A DNA stretch of 64,000 nt, from positions 1-64,000 of the forward strand of contig JBKJIQ010000027.1 in NCBI GenBank assembly GCA_046598395.1, written 5' to 3'. The notes under the pieces are model-generated. The model saw only the letters and a list, made by a program, of their open reading frames with translations, ran no database searches and was not told the DNA's origin. The DNA comes from JAENVU01 sp046598395. Lineage in GTDB: Bacteria > Actinomycetota > Acidimicrobiia > IMCC26256 > JAENVU01. Position numbers and translations under genes: made by a program. Each line of letters begins with the position of its first letter. Position 1 is the first letter of the stretch. This document shows, in pieces, positions 16,129 through 25,232 of this stretch.

Positions 16129-17855
16129 GCGGAGCGGCGATGAGCACGCTTGCGCAGTTGACCGGTCCCGGCGCGCAGTTCGAGATCGTGGAAGAGCATG
16201 TGCTCGATGTTCCGCTCCAGGTCTATCGGCAGCGGTTCTCGTCCATGCGTGATGTTCTCGCGTTTGGTGATGCTCGTCCCGATGTGGACTGGGTGGTCCA
16301 GGGCGACCGCCGGCTCACGTTCGGTGAGCACAATGCGCAGGCCCGCCGAGTATCGGTGGCGCTGCGGGAACTCGGGATCGTCAACGGCGATCGCGTCGCG
16401 ATACTCACCGCCAACACCATCGAGTGGCTGGTGATGTTCTGGGGTTGCGCGGGTATCGGTGCTGCGTGCGTACCGTTGAACGCGTGGTGGAAGGCCGAGG
16501 AGCTCGACTTCGCTCTGCGCGATTCCGGCGCCAAGGTTTTGGTCTGTGACGCGAAGCGGTGGGCCATCGTGGCCGACATCGTGGAGACGATCCCCACCCT
16601 CGAGCACGTGTTTGTGATCGGTATGGAAGGCGCCGATGGTGTGGCGCGCCCGCTCGATGATCTGCTCGCGACTCCGGATCCGGGCACACTCCCCGATGTT
16701 GGTGTGCACGAGGACGACGTCATGGCGATCCTCTACACGTCGGGCACCACCGGTAAGCCGAAGGGGGCCACGATCACGCACCGCCAGGCGATCGCGAACC
16801 TCCAGAATCTTGCGTTGCTCGGTGCGATATCGGCGGGTGACGGCAAGGGTGAGAAGCGCTCCGAACACCAGGCCGCGGCATTGTTGATCGTGCCGCTGTT
16901 CCATGTGACCGGAACGTGCTCCACGATGATCACGGCCTACGCGGCGGGTTCGAAACTCGTGTTGATGCCGCCCGGTCGTTTCGATCCCGATCACGCGATG
17001 GCCACGATCGAACGCGAGAAAGTGAGTTCGATCGGGGGCGTGCCCACGGTGATGTGGCGCATCGTGGAGGCCGACAACTTCACCGACTTCGACCTCACCT
17101 CGGTCACTCGGATCGGTTACGGCGGCGCCCCGGCCGCGCCGGAACTCGTCGAGCGCATCAAGGCCGCATTCCCACAGGTACGCGATTCACTCTCGACTGC
17201 GTACGGACTCACCGAGAGTGCGTCGGTCGCTACCGCGATCGCAGGGGACGACTACTTCGCGCGTCCGAACTCGGTGGGTCGTCCGGTGCCAACGGTTGAG
17301 GCGATGGTGATCGACGAGGACGGCAACCCTGCGCCTGCGGGCTCCACCGGGGAGTTGGCCTTACGGGGTCCCACGATCATGATGCGCGGCTACTGGAACC
17401 GGCCCGATGCTACCGAAGCAGTGTTCCTTCCCGGTGGTTGGTTTCGGACTGGCGATGTGGCGCGTATCGACGATGAGGGTTTCGTGTTCCTCGTCGACCG
17501 GGCCAAAGACATGATCATTCGCGCCGGCGAGAACATCTACTGCGTGGAGGTCGAGAACATTCTGTTCGACCATCCCGATGTGCTCGATGCCGCGCTCGTG
17601 GGCGTTCCCCATCGGGTGCTCGGCGAGGAAGTCAAAGCGGTCGTACAGCTCCGCACGGGGTCTACCGCCACCGTGGAGGACCTGCGGGCGCATTGCTCCA
17701 CGCATCTGGCCTCGTTCAAGGTCCCGGAGTATGTGGAGTTCCGATCGGAGCCGTTGCCGCGCAATCCGGCGGGCAAGATTCTCAAGCAGATGCTCCGTGG
17801 TGACGGTGCCGCTTCTGCCTTCGCCCCCGGTATTGCCGACGACGCAGTGCTCTAA
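16125..17855 (+). CDS. Acyl-CoA synthetase (AMP-forming ligase)
   Basis: The 576-residue protein is an ANL-superfamily ligase that activates a carboxylic acid with ATP and joins it to CoA. The P-loop-like ILYTSGTTGKPKGATITHRQ, the A5 region STAYGLTESASVATAI, the core motif GWFRTGDVARIDDEGFVFLVDRAKDMI and the C-terminal lysine motif LPRNPAGKILKQML are all present. The acid substrate is unknown. The ATG at 16125 overlaps the stop of the monooxygenase gene; an alternative ATG at 16140 is in frame. The pair looks co-transcribed. Confidence 0.88.
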   Translation: MSGAAMSTLAQLTGPGAQFEIVEEHVLDVPLQVYRQRFSSMRDVLAFGDARPDVDWVVQGDRRLTFGEHNAQARRVSVALRELGIVNGDRVAILTANTIEWLVMFWGCAGIGAACVPLNAWWKAEELDFALRDSGAKVLVCDAKRWAIVADIVETIPTLEHVFVIGMEGADGVARPLDDLLATPDPGTLPDVGVHEDDVMAILYTSGTTGKPKGATITHRQAIANLQNLALLGAISAGDGKGEKRSEHQAAALLIVPLFHVTGTCSTMITAYAAGSKLVLMPPGRFDPDHAMATIEREKVSSIGGVPTVMWRIVEADNFTDFDLTSVTRIGYGGAPAAPELVERIKAAFPQVRDSLSTAYGLTESASVATAIAGDDYFARPNSVGRPVPTVEAMVIDEDGNPAPAGSTGELALRGPTIMMRGYWNRPDATEAVFLPGGWFRTGDVARIDDEGFVFLVDRAKDMIIRAGENIYCVEVENILFDHPDVLDAALVGVPHRVLGEEVKAVVQLRTGSTATVEDLRAHCSTHLASFKVPEYVEFRSEPLPRNPAGKILKQMLRGDGAASAFAPGIADDAVL

Positions 17856-17865
17856 GGATTCTCAG

Positions 17866-18243
17866 TTGCAGACGGTCTTCCACATCCATCGGTTCTGGGG
17901 CTACGTCTCGATCGTGGTGAACGGGATTGCGGGGCTGTACTGCCTGGCCGCGTGGCGCTGGAAGGCTTTGCGAGGTCGGCCGGTGTGGATCGTGACGATT
18001 GTGGCGGAGGCCGCCGTGCTCGTGCAGATCGCCCTGGGGGTCGCGCTCGTGGCGGGGGACAAGGGCTACGCGAAGGCCGTCCCCCGGTTCCATATGTTCT
18101 ACGGATTCGTGATCTTCATCGCCGTCGGTCTGCTGTATGGATACCGTGCCCAGATGAAGGGTCGGCTCGAGTTGCTCTACGGGCTGGGTGGGCTGTTCAT
18201 CATGGGTCTGGGTATCCGCGCGGTGTTACAGGTGGGGTCGTGA
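17866..18243 (+). CDS. Small four-helix membrane protein of unknown function
   Basis: This 125-residue protein starts at a TTG with AAGGA seven bases upstream. It has four hydrophobic stretches (YVSIVVNGIAGLYCLAAW, VWIVTIVAEAAVLVQIALGV, FHMFYGFVIFIAVGLLYGY and LLYGLGGLFIMGLGIRAVL), and conserved-looking His residues (HIHRFWGY, RFHMFYGF). Histidines near membrane helices can hold heme, but no motif proves it. It overlaps the ddl start by four bases and follows the ligase gene by 10 bases, so it belongs to the same operon. Function unknown. Confidence 0.7.
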   Translation: MQTVFHIHRFWGYVSIVVNGIAGLYCLAAWRWKALRGRPVWIVTIVAEAAVLVQIALGVALVAGDKGYAKAVPRFHMFYGFVIFIAVGLLYGYRAQMKGRLELLYGLGGLFIMGLGIRAVLQVGS

Positions 18244-19334
18244 CTGCTCCCGGACCTCGCACCCGCGTCATGGTGATTTTCGGCGGTCGCTCCGCGGAAC
18301 ACGACGTCAGCCGGGTCACTGCAGTCGCGGTAGCGAAAGCCCTCGACCCGGAACGCTACGAGGTGGTGCCGGTCGCAATCACGACCAACGGCGAGTGGCA
18401 CGCCGCGGATGAAGCCGGCGCGCTCCTGGCCGCGGGAGCCGCAGCGTTGCCGGCCGCCTTTCCGGTGGGCGGCACCGAACTGGAATCACTCGGAGCGGTG
18501 GTGGCGAGCGCAGGTCGCCGCGGTCTTGACGTCGACGTGGCGCTCCCGCTCCTGCACGGACCGTACGGTGAGGACGGCACGGTGCAGGGTTTGCTGGAAC
18601 TCGCCGATATCCCTTATGTGGGTTCTGGCGTGCTCGGCTCTGCCGTGGGCATGCACAAGGGTGCGATGAAGCAAATGTTCGCGGCGGCTGGCCTTCCCCA
18701 AGGTCAGTATCTCGAGCACCGTGATGGCCACGACCTTGCGAGTTTCCGCGCCCGGGTGCGCCGCGAACTGGGCCTGCCGTGTTTTGTGAAGCCCGCGAAC
18801 ATGGGTTCGTCGGTGGGTGTGAGCAAGGCGCACGACGAGACGGAACTCGATGCGGCGTTGGCTCTCGCGTTGAGTTACGACGAAGACATCATCGTCGAGG
18901 AGATGATCTCCGGCCGAGAGATCGAGGTTGCGGTGCTCGGCTCGCTTCACCCCGAGGCGTCGCTGCCGGGTGAGGTGGTCCCGGGCGCGGAGTTCTACTC
19001 CTACGCCGACAAGTACGAAGACGGCGCGGCAAAATTGCTCGCGCCCGCGCCGCTCTCCGAGGCAGCCATCGACGAGGTCCGTTCGCTCGCGTTGCGGGCC
19101 TTCGTGGCGTGTCGGTGTGACGGCATGGCGCGCATTGATTTCTTCTATGACGAAACGGGCCGGGGGTTTCTGGTCAACGAAGTCAACACCATCCCGGGCT
19201 TCACGCCGATCTCGATGTATCCCCGGCTGTGGGAAGTAAGCGGGTTGGCCTACCCCGCGCTGCTCGACCGCCTCATCGAACTGGCCATCGAACGCCACAC
19301 CCGCCGTGCCGAGCGCGCCGGCCGCCAGCGCTAA
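18240..19334 (+). CDS. ddl: D-alanine-D-alanine ligase
   Basis: This 364-residue ATP-grasp enzyme joins two D-alanines for peptidoglycan. FGGRSAEHDVSRVTA at the start and LPLLHGPYGEDGTVQGLLEL are family signatures. PCFVKPANMGSSVGVSK binds ATP, and ARIDFFYDE and LVNEVNTIPGFTPISMYP hold the Mg2+ ligands. The GTG start overlaps the previous stop (GTGA). The gene is at the end of its operon and convergent with the family 3 glycosidase, with a strong palindrome between them. Confidence 0.95.
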   Translation: MTAPGPRTRVMVIFGGRSAEHDVSRVTAVAVAKALDPERYEVVPVAITTNGEWHAADEAGALLAAGAAALPAAFPVGGTELESLGAVVASAGRRGLDVDVALPLLHGPYGEDGTVQGLLELADIPYVGSGVLGSAVGMHKGAMKQMFAAAGLPQGQYLEHRDGHDLASFRARVRRELGLPCFVKPANMGSSVGVSKAHDETELDAALALALSYDEDIIVEEMISGREIEVAVLGSLHPEASLPGEVVPGAEFYSYADKYEDGAAKLLAPAPLSEAAIDEVRSLALRAFVACRCDGMARIDFFYDETGRGFLVNEVNTIPGFTPISMYPRLWEVSGLAYPALLDRLIELAIERHTRRAERAGRQR

Positions 19335-19340
19335 CCCCCG

Positions 19341-19387
19341 AACTTGCGCCATTTTCCGACCGTCACGGTCGGAAAATGGCGCAAGTT
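19341..19387. repeat. Perfect 47-base palindrome (23-base arms, one-base centre) between convergent genes
   Basis: Arm 19341-19363 and arm 19365-19387 are exact reverse complements around a single C at 19364. The palindrome starts 7 bases after the ddl stop and contains part of the stop codon of the opposite gene. Each arm carries CCATTTTCCGACC or its complement. It could act as a bidirectional terminator, though no long T-run follows, or be an extragenic palindromic repeat. Confidence 0.85.
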
Positions 19388-21770
19388 ACGGTGTGATGCT
19401 GGCGGTGACACGGACGTCGCGTGAGGATCGGCCGACCCGGATTTCGTAGGGGCCGGACATCAGTTGCCATCCGTTGTGCCACTCGGAGAAGCACCGGTCG
19501 TCGAGGTCGAAGTGGACTGCGGTCGTGGAGCCCGCGGGAATTGCGACCTTCGCGAAGCGGCGCAGTTCTTGTTCGGGACGCGTTGCCGGCGCGTTCGGGC
19601 GGTTCACGTAGAGCTGCACGACCTCGGTGCCGTCGCGGTGTCCGGTGTTTCTCACGTCGACGGTCACCCGGCGGCCGTCGACGCGCAGCGCCCCGTACTC
19701 GAACGTGGTGTACGCGAGGCCGTGGCCGAAACAGAAGCGCGGGTCGGTACCGGCGCGGTCGTAGCCCCGGTAGCCCATGAGCAGGCCGTCGGCGTAAGCG
19801 ACGTGGCCATCGGCACCGGGGTAGGTGGCGTGCGACGGTGCGTCCTCGATCCGCACGGGGAAGGTGGTGGGGAGGCGGCCACCGGGTTCGCGATCACCGA
19901 GCACCACGTCGGCGAGGGCGTTGCCCCATTCCTCGCCGGGCAGCCAACACTGCAGCACGGCGGCGGGTTCGTCGGCCCAATCCATGGTCACCGGCGAACC
20001 GGCGTTGACGACCACGATGGTCCGCGGATTGGCCGCGGCAACCGCTCGCACCATGGCGTCTTGCTCGCCGGGGAGGTCCATCGTCGGACGGTCCTTGCCC
20101 TCGGTGTCGAGCGTGGGTCCGGTGCCCACCACCACGATCGCGACATCGGCCGCGGCTGCCACGGCAGCGGCATCGGCCAACGCAGTCGTGGAGGTGGGTG
20201 GAACCGCTCCGAGCTCGAGGCCGCTCACCATTGCGGGAGAGCCGCCCGAGAACTCGATGAGCAGGTCGTAGTCCTCACCTGCGGTGAGGTGGTGGGTGCT
20301 GCGCAGTTCGGCGCTGCCGAACCCGAAAAACGAAGTCCCCGGTGCTCGTTGCTCCCACGCGTCGAGCAGCACCGTGCCGCCGAGCGTGACCCGACCCGCG
20401 CCCGTGGCGGTGAGGCCGAACGTCCACTCGCCAGTCTCGGTGACGCGCACGGTGCCGCGCAGACGCGCGGAAAACGCGCGTGCGTTGATTGCATCGTTGA
20501 TCTCGCCGAGCCACATGGCGCGGGCAGTGCGCAGGCTGGTGGTGATGGCCGGTTCGCCGCTGAAATCGGTGCTCGCGAACACGTCCATCGCGATCCGGCC
20601 GTCGAGCGCGGTCTCGTTGAGGATGGGAATGGTGTCGGTCGCGGCGGGACCGCGTGCGAACGTGAGCACCGTGGCGGAATCGAGCGCGGTGGTGAGCCCG
20701 ACACGCGGCGAGACGAGCGGGTGCGGATCGAGGGCAGCGCTTCCGCCCCCCATCACCCAACTGGTATCGGCGGCGGTGCCGATGAGTGCGACCGACGGGA
20801 GCTCGGAGCGGTCGAGCGGGAGGATCCCACCGTGGTTGCGGAGCAGGACGAAGCTCGCGACGGCGGCTTCTCGGATCAGCGCGCGGTGCGCGGGGTCGTC
20901 GACCGCGCCCGGTTCGCCGTTGCCGATGCCTGCCGTCGCGCCGGTCCGTTCTGCCAGGACCTGAAGCCGTTCGACCTGACGTTCGACGACCGCGCGATCA
21001 ACGCCGTCGTTCGTCACCGCGTCGGCGAGGGCCTTGCCGAACCATTGCGGCGGTCCGGGCATCTCGAGATCGAGCCCAGCGTTCGCCGCGGCCGCAGTGC
21101 TGTGGGTTCCGAACCAATCGGAGACGACGAAGCCGTCGAAGCCCCATTCGTCACGCAGCACGGTGGTGAGAAGCCACGCGTGCTCGCTGCAATAGGTGTC
21201 GTTGAGCTTGTTGTACGCCGCCATGATTCCCCAAGCGTCGGCCTCGGTGACCGCCGCCTCGAACGGGACGAGGTACAGCTCACGCAACACCGCTTCGTCG
21301 ACGTCGGAGCTGATGGTCATGCGTTCGAACTCGGAATCGTTGGCCACGAAGTGTTTCACCGTGGTGCCGACGCCGGTCGATTGCACGCCGCGTACGAAGC
21401 CGACCGCGAGCCGCGCCGTGAGATACGGGTCTTCCGAATAACACTCGAAGTTCCGACCCGCGAGTGGGTGGCGGTGCAGGTTGACGGTGGGGGCGAGCAG
21501 GACGTGAGCGCCTTTGGTGCGGGCCTCTTGCCCGATCGCATGGCCGACCCGCTCGATGAGGTCCGGGTCCCACGTGGCGCCGAGCGCAGTCCCGCAGGGG
21601 AAGCACGCGCTCGGCACGCCGGTGAAGCTCGGTCCGCGCGCACCGTTGGGTCCGTCGGTCACCCGCATCGGCGGCAGGCCGTGCTCGGGGATTCCCGGGG
21701 TGTTCCAGAGGTCGGTCCCCGCGACTGCGGCCGTCAGATCTTCGAGCGGTGTATCACTCCATGAAGCCAT
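19386..21770 (-). CDS. Family 3 glycoside hydrolase (beta-glucosidase-like) with PA14 insert
   Basis: The 794-residue enzyme has the GH3 barrel (GLPPMRVTDGPNGARG, KHFVANDSE at 139-147, nucleophile D218 in GFVVSDWFG) and an (alpha/beta)6 sandwich domain (SVALIGTAADTSWVMGGGSA). A PA14-like beta domain is inserted at roughly 388-525, as in many beta-glucosidases, and a fibronectin-III-like domain closes the protein. No signal peptide is visible, so it probably acts on imported oligosaccharides in the cytoplasm. The ATG at 21770 was chosen because the frame upstream belongs to pckG sequence. Its stop lies in the palindrome. Confidence 0.88.
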   Translation of the reverse strand: MASWSDTPLEDLTAAVAGTDLWNTPGIPEHGLPPMRVTDGPNGARGPSFTGVPSACFPCGTALGATWDPDLIERVGHAIGQEARTKGAHVLLAPTVNLHRHPLAGRNFECYSEDPYLTARLAVGFVRGVQSTGVGTTVKHFVANDSEFERMTISSDVDEAVLRELYLVPFEAAVTEADAWGIMAAYNKLNDTYCSEHAWLLTTVLRDEWGFDGFVVSDWFGTHSTAAAANAGLDLEMPGPPQWFGKALADAVTNDGVDRAVVERQVERLQVLAERTGATAGIGNGEPGAVDDPAHRALIREAAVASFVLLRNHGGILPLDRSELPSVALIGTAADTSWVMGGGSAALDPHPLVSPRVGLTTALDSATVLTFARGPAATDTIPILNETALDGRIAMDVFASTDFSGEPAITTSLRTARAMWLGEINDAINARAFSARLRGTVRVTETGEWTFGLTATGAGRVTLGGTVLLDAWEQRAPGTSFFGFGSAELRSTHHLTAGEDYDLLIEFSGGSPAMVSGLELGAVPPTSTTALADAAAVAAAADVAIVVVGTGPTLDTEGKDRPTMDLPGEQDAMVRAVAAANPRTIVVVNAGSPVTMDWADEPAAVLQCWLPGEEWGNALADVVLGDREPGGRLPTTFPVRIEDAPSHATYPGADGHVAYADGLLMGYRGYDRAGTDPRFCFGHGLAYTTFEYGALRVDGRRVTVDVRNTGHRDGTEVVQLYVNRPNAPATRPEQELRRFAKVAIPAGSTTAVHFDLDDRCFSEWHNGWQLMSGPYEIRVGRSSRDVRVTASITP

Positions 21771-21819
21771 GGGTGGAGTTTGGTCGCTGACGATCCAACC
21801 CGGCGAGCCGTCGGGGTGG

Positions 21820-23625
21820 TTATGCGAGTCGGGACTCCAAGGCGGCGAGTTCGTCGGAGAGGGCAGCGGGAAGGTGGGTGCCGAAGGACTCGAAGTGACC
21901 GCGGGTACTCGCGCACTCGGCTTTCCACTGCTCGGGATCGACCAGCAGCGCCGCGCCCACGGCTTCGGCCGACGCGTCGAGACCGGTGAGGTCGAGGTCG
22001 TCGACGGTGGGCACGACACCGATTGCGGTCTCCTCACCGCCAGCTTCACCTTCGAGACGACCCACGATCCACGCCAGCACTCGTGAGTTCTCGCCGTAGC
22101 CGGGCCAGAGGAACTTGCCCTCCGCGTCCTTGCGGAACCAGTTGACGCCGTAGATCCGCGGCAACTTCGACGCTTCGGTGTGATCGGTCATCGAAAGCCA
22201 GTGCGCGAAGTAGTCGCCCATGTGGTACCCGCAGAACGGGAGCATGGCGAAGGGGTCGTGGCGCAGGTCGCCGAGGCCGCCGAATGCCGCGGCGGTCTTT
22301 TCCGAGCCCATGGTCGCGCCCACGAACACACCGTGGCGCCAGTCGCGGGACTCGTAGACGAGCGGCACCGTGGTGGCGCGTCGTCCGCCAAAAAGAATGG
22401 CCGAGATCGGCACGCCGGCGGGGTCCTGCCACTCGGCGGCCACCACGGGACACTGCGAGGCCGGCGCGCAGAAGCGCGAGTTCGGGTGGGCGGCCGGAGT
22501 TTCGGATTCGGGCGTCCAGTCCTGGCGCTTCCAATCGGTGAGGTGAGCGGGAATGGGGCCGTCGATGCCTTCCCACCAGATGTCGCCATCGTCGGTGAGT
22601 GCCACATTGGTGAAGACGGTGTTGCTCTCCAATGTGCGCATCGCGTTGGGATTGGTCTCCATGTTGGTGCCGGGGGCAACGCCGAAGAATCCAAACTCGG
22701 GATTGATCGCGTGCAGCTGACCGTTGGGTCCGAACTTCATCCACGCGATGTCGTCACCGATGGTTTCGGCTCTCCACCCCGGGATCGACGGGATGAGCAT
22801 CGCGAGATTGGTCTTGCCACACGCGGAAGGGAACGCCGCGGCGACGTAGCGCACTGCGCCAGCCGGGTTGGTGAGCTTGAGGATGAGCATGTGTTCGGCG
22901 AGCCAGCCCTCGTCACGCGCGATCACCGACGCGATCCGCAGTGCGAAACACTTCTTGCCGAGCAGCGCGTTCCCGCCGTAGCCCGAGCCATAGGACCAGA
23001 TCTCACGCGTGTCGGGGAAGTGGACGATCCACTTCTCTTCCGCATTGCACGGCCAAGCAACATCGCTCTCGCCAGCGTCGAGGGGGGCACCGAGTGAGTG
23101 GACGCACGGCACGAAATCCCCGTCGTCGCCGAGCACGTCGAGCGCCGACTGCCCGGCGCGGGTCATGGTGCGCATGCTCACTGCCACGTAGGGCGAGTCG
23201 GTGATCTCGACACCGATGTAGGACAGCGGCGAACCGAGTGGGCCCATGCTGAACGGGACCACGTACATCGTGCGGCCGTTCATTGCGGCGGTGAACAAAC
23301 CGTGGAGGATCCCGCGCATCTCGGCGGGGTCCTTCCAGTTGTTCGTGGGGCCCGCGCCATCCTCGGTGGCCGAGCAGATGTAGGTGCGATCCTCCACGCG
23401 GGCGACGTCGGACGGGTCCGTAGCCGCCCAGTACGAGTTGGGGCGCTTGGCCGGGTCGAGCGCCACGAAGGTGCCGGCCTCGACCAAATCTTGACAGAGC
23501 GCGTCGGCCTCGGCGTCGGATCCGTCGAACCAATGGATCGAGTCCGGCTGGAGGAGTTCAGCCATTTCTTCGACCCAGGCCAGCAGGCGCTTGTGCTTCG
23601 TGGGTGCGTTCACAACGATCGACAC
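21820..23625 (-). CDS. pckG: GTP-dependent phosphoenolpyruvate carboxykinase
   Basis: The 601-residue enzyme interconverts oxaloacetate and phosphoenolpyruvate with GTP. FPSACGKTNLAMLIP is the GTP P-loop, and YGSGYGGNALLGKKCFALRIAS and the substrate loop CSATEDGAGPTNNW fit the GTP-dependent family used by actinobacteria. Length is normal. The GTG start at 23625 is backed by AAGGAG six bases upstream. A minus-strand TACACT at 23672-23677 is a candidate -10. The glycosidase gene follows 49 bases downstream. Confidence 0.95.
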   Translation of the reverse strand: MSIVVNAPTKHKRLLAWVEEMAELLQPDSIHWFDGSDAEADALCQDLVEAGTFVALDPAKRPNSYWAATDPSDVARVEDRTYICSATEDGAGPTNNWKDPAEMRGILHGLFTAAMNGRTMYVVPFSMGPLGSPLSYIGVEITDSPYVAVSMRTMTRAGQSALDVLGDDGDFVPCVHSLGAPLDAGESDVAWPCNAEEKWIVHFPDTREIWSYGSGYGGNALLGKKCFALRIASVIARDEGWLAEHMLILKLTNPAGAVRYVAAAFPSACGKTNLAMLIPSIPGWRAETIGDDIAWMKFGPNGQLHAINPEFGFFGVAPGTNMETNPNAMRTLESNTVFTNVALTDDGDIWWEGIDGPIPAHLTDWKRQDWTPESETPAAHPNSRFCAPASQCPVVAAEWQDPAGVPISAILFGGRRATTVPLVYESRDWRHGVFVGATMGSEKTAAAFGGLGDLRHDPFAMLPFCGYHMGDYFAHWLSMTDHTEASKLPRIYGVNWFRKDAEGKFLWPGYGENSRVLAWIVGRLEGEAGGEETAIGVVPTVDDLDLTGLDASAEAVGAALLVDPEQWKAECASTRGHFESFGTHLPAALSDELAALESRLA

Positions 23626-23671
23626 AGGTCACTCCTTCTTCCCCCGCGACGCCCGCGAGAAGGGTCCGGAA

Positions 23672-23677
23672 AGTGTA
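23672..23677 (-). promoter_or_regulatory. Candidate -10 box for pckG
   Basis: Minus-strand TACACT about 46 bases upstream of the pckG GTG, leaving a normal leader with an AAGGAG site. No clear -35 was seen. Confidence 0.35.
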
Positions 23678-23727
23678 GTGACGGGCAGTTCTACGACCGC
23701 ATCCGGGGACCAGACCCGATCAGCGGG

Positions 23728-25212
23728 CTATCGCGCGTCGAAGGTCTGGATGAGGCGTTCGAACCGAGCGCTCGCCGCAGTCTCGGTGGGTGCGGTGACC
23801 GCCACGAGGTAGGTGGCGTCGCCGGTGTCGATGGACGCAGCAACGAGCACGGTTCCAGATGGGTCCGTGACGGTCACCTGGTTTGCTCGAAACCCGTGCA
23901 CGCTCAGCGTTCGTCCCGGCGCGACCGAGCGATTCCCTCCGGCGTCGCGCACCTGATCGGTCCAGAACAGGTCCGGGTCGACTTGGGACTGGTGAGCAAG
24001 ATCACGCAGAGGGACGACCAGGATCCCTTCGAAGTTCTTGACATCGGTCGCGACGAGGGGTGTGGCCCAGTTCCTGCGTTCGAGTTGCGGGAAGGCACCG
24101 CCGGGATCGGTCGCCACGATCCATGGTGTTGGCACGGCGATGCCGAAGCCGTCGCCATCGACGACCTTGCTGCCTTGTGGAGCCGCCGCGGGTGGACGCG
24201 CGCCAAGACGACCACTGTGCGGTCCGCCCATCGTGCTCAGCGCAACGATGGCCACGACGGTGCCGACGGCCAGGGCGACCATCGCTGCGACCCAACCCGC
24301 GGTGCGGTACCACGGGGTGACAACCGTGCCGATCGTGGTTCCACCCGCACCGGGGAGAGCGCGCTGTCCGACGAACGGACTCGGCGGTGGTGAGCCGGGC
24401 CGGAATCGTTTGACCGGGGCGGGCGTCGCGCCTGCGACTCTCGACACCGCGCGGTTGGCTTGATCAGTCCCAAGGTTGGGCGGGAGCACCCGATGGGGAT
24501 CGGCGATCGCGCTGGTGTTCGCGCCGGCGCTATTGCCGGCGGGCGACGCCACCGTGGGGGGCTCCGCGATCACCCGTGCGGGTTCCGGGCGCGGTGGCCG
24601 CGGTGCCGGCGGCATCCGGGACGGCGGAGGCGTGGGAGCGGCGGCTGGTGATGATTTGGGCGCCGCGGTGCTCGGCGGAGTGTGGCGTACCCGCGGCTCG
24701 CGCGGGGTGCGCACGGTGCGGGCATGACTCGGCCCGGTGTCAGGGGTGGCCGACACCGACGCGGCCTCTGGCTCGGCGGTCGCGTCGGGCTCGGTGGCGG
24801 ATTCGATCTGCTCGTCGGCGGTCCCGGCCTCGACCTTGGCCTCTTCGATCTCCGTACCCGCGAGGTCGATGGCTTCAGGCTCGGACACCATCGCAGCCTC
24901 TGGCATAAGAGTGTCTTCCGCGACGGGTGCTTCGACGACGGGCACTTCCGCGACGGGTGCTTCGACGACGGGTACTTCGACCGCCGCGGTTGGCGTCAGC
25001 GGCTCGTCGACAAGTGAGGGTGGCGCAGGCGGTGTCGGCGTCGGGGTGGAAACGCCGGGAGCCTGGCCGCTGCGAGTGGGGTGATCGAGGGCGGGGATGC
25101 CTTCGTTGATGATGTGTTCCGTCCAGCGAGTGCCGTCCCAGAACCGCAACTCATGACGGCCGGAAGGATCGCGGTGCCATCCGGCGAGGCTGCCGTCATC
25201 TCCGGGTTCCAT
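23728..25212 (-). CDS. DUF2510 protein with Pro/Ala/Glu-rich linker and one membrane helix
   Basis: This 494-residue protein starts with a DUF2510 module (GWHRDPSGRHELRFWDGTRWTEH, the usual WYxDPxG...RYWDGxxWT pattern). A long low-complexity region rich in Val, Pro, Glu and Ala follows. One membrane helix (TAGWVAAMVALAVGTVVAIVAL) near residue 310 separates it from a C-terminal domain of about 160 residues (FGIAVPTPWIVA...YLVAVTAPTETAASARFERL), which would sit outside the cell. The function is unknown; DUF2510 is common in actinobacterial membrane proteins. The linker contains a 30-base tandem repeat. Confidence 0.8.
   Translation of the reverse strand: MEPGDDGSLAGWHRDPSGRHELRFWDGTRWTEHIINEGIPALDHPTRSGQAPGVSTPTPTPPAPPSLVDEPLTPTAAVEVPVVEAPVAEVPVVEAPVAEDTLMPEAAMVSEPEAIDLAGTEIEEAKVEAGTADEQIESATEPDATAEPEAASVSATPDTGPSHARTVRTPREPRVRHTPPSTAAPKSSPAAAPTPPPSRMPPAPRPPRPEPARVIAEPPTVASPAGNSAGANTSAIADPHRVLPPNLGTDQANRAVSRVAGATPAPVKRFRPGSPPPSPFVGQRALPGAGGTTIGTVVTPWYRTAGWVAAMVALAVGTVVAIVALSTMGGPHSGRLGARPPAAAPQGSKVVDGDGFGIAVPTPWIVATDPGGAFPQLERRNWATPLVATDVKNFEGILVVPLRDLAHQSQVDPDLFWTDQVRDAGGNRSVAPGRTLSVHGFRANQVTVTDPSGTVLVAASIDTGDATYLVAVTAPTETAASARFERLIQTFDAR
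24916..24975. repeat. Two tandem 30-base units inside the DUF2510 gene
   Basis: Units 24916-24945 and 24946-24975 differ at one position. They encode repeated Val-Pro-Val-Val-Glu-Ala-Pro-Val-Ala-Glu in the linker, so copy number can change without breaking the frame. Confidence 0.85.
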
Positions 25213-25232
25213 GGCTTGCCTACCCGCCCCGC

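Noticed and set aside
19464..21764. A 766-residue open frame on the plus strand opposite the glycosidase
   Set aside because: It is the antisense of a clear GH3 gene, has no family resemblance and shows the composition expected of an antisense frame in high-GC DNA.
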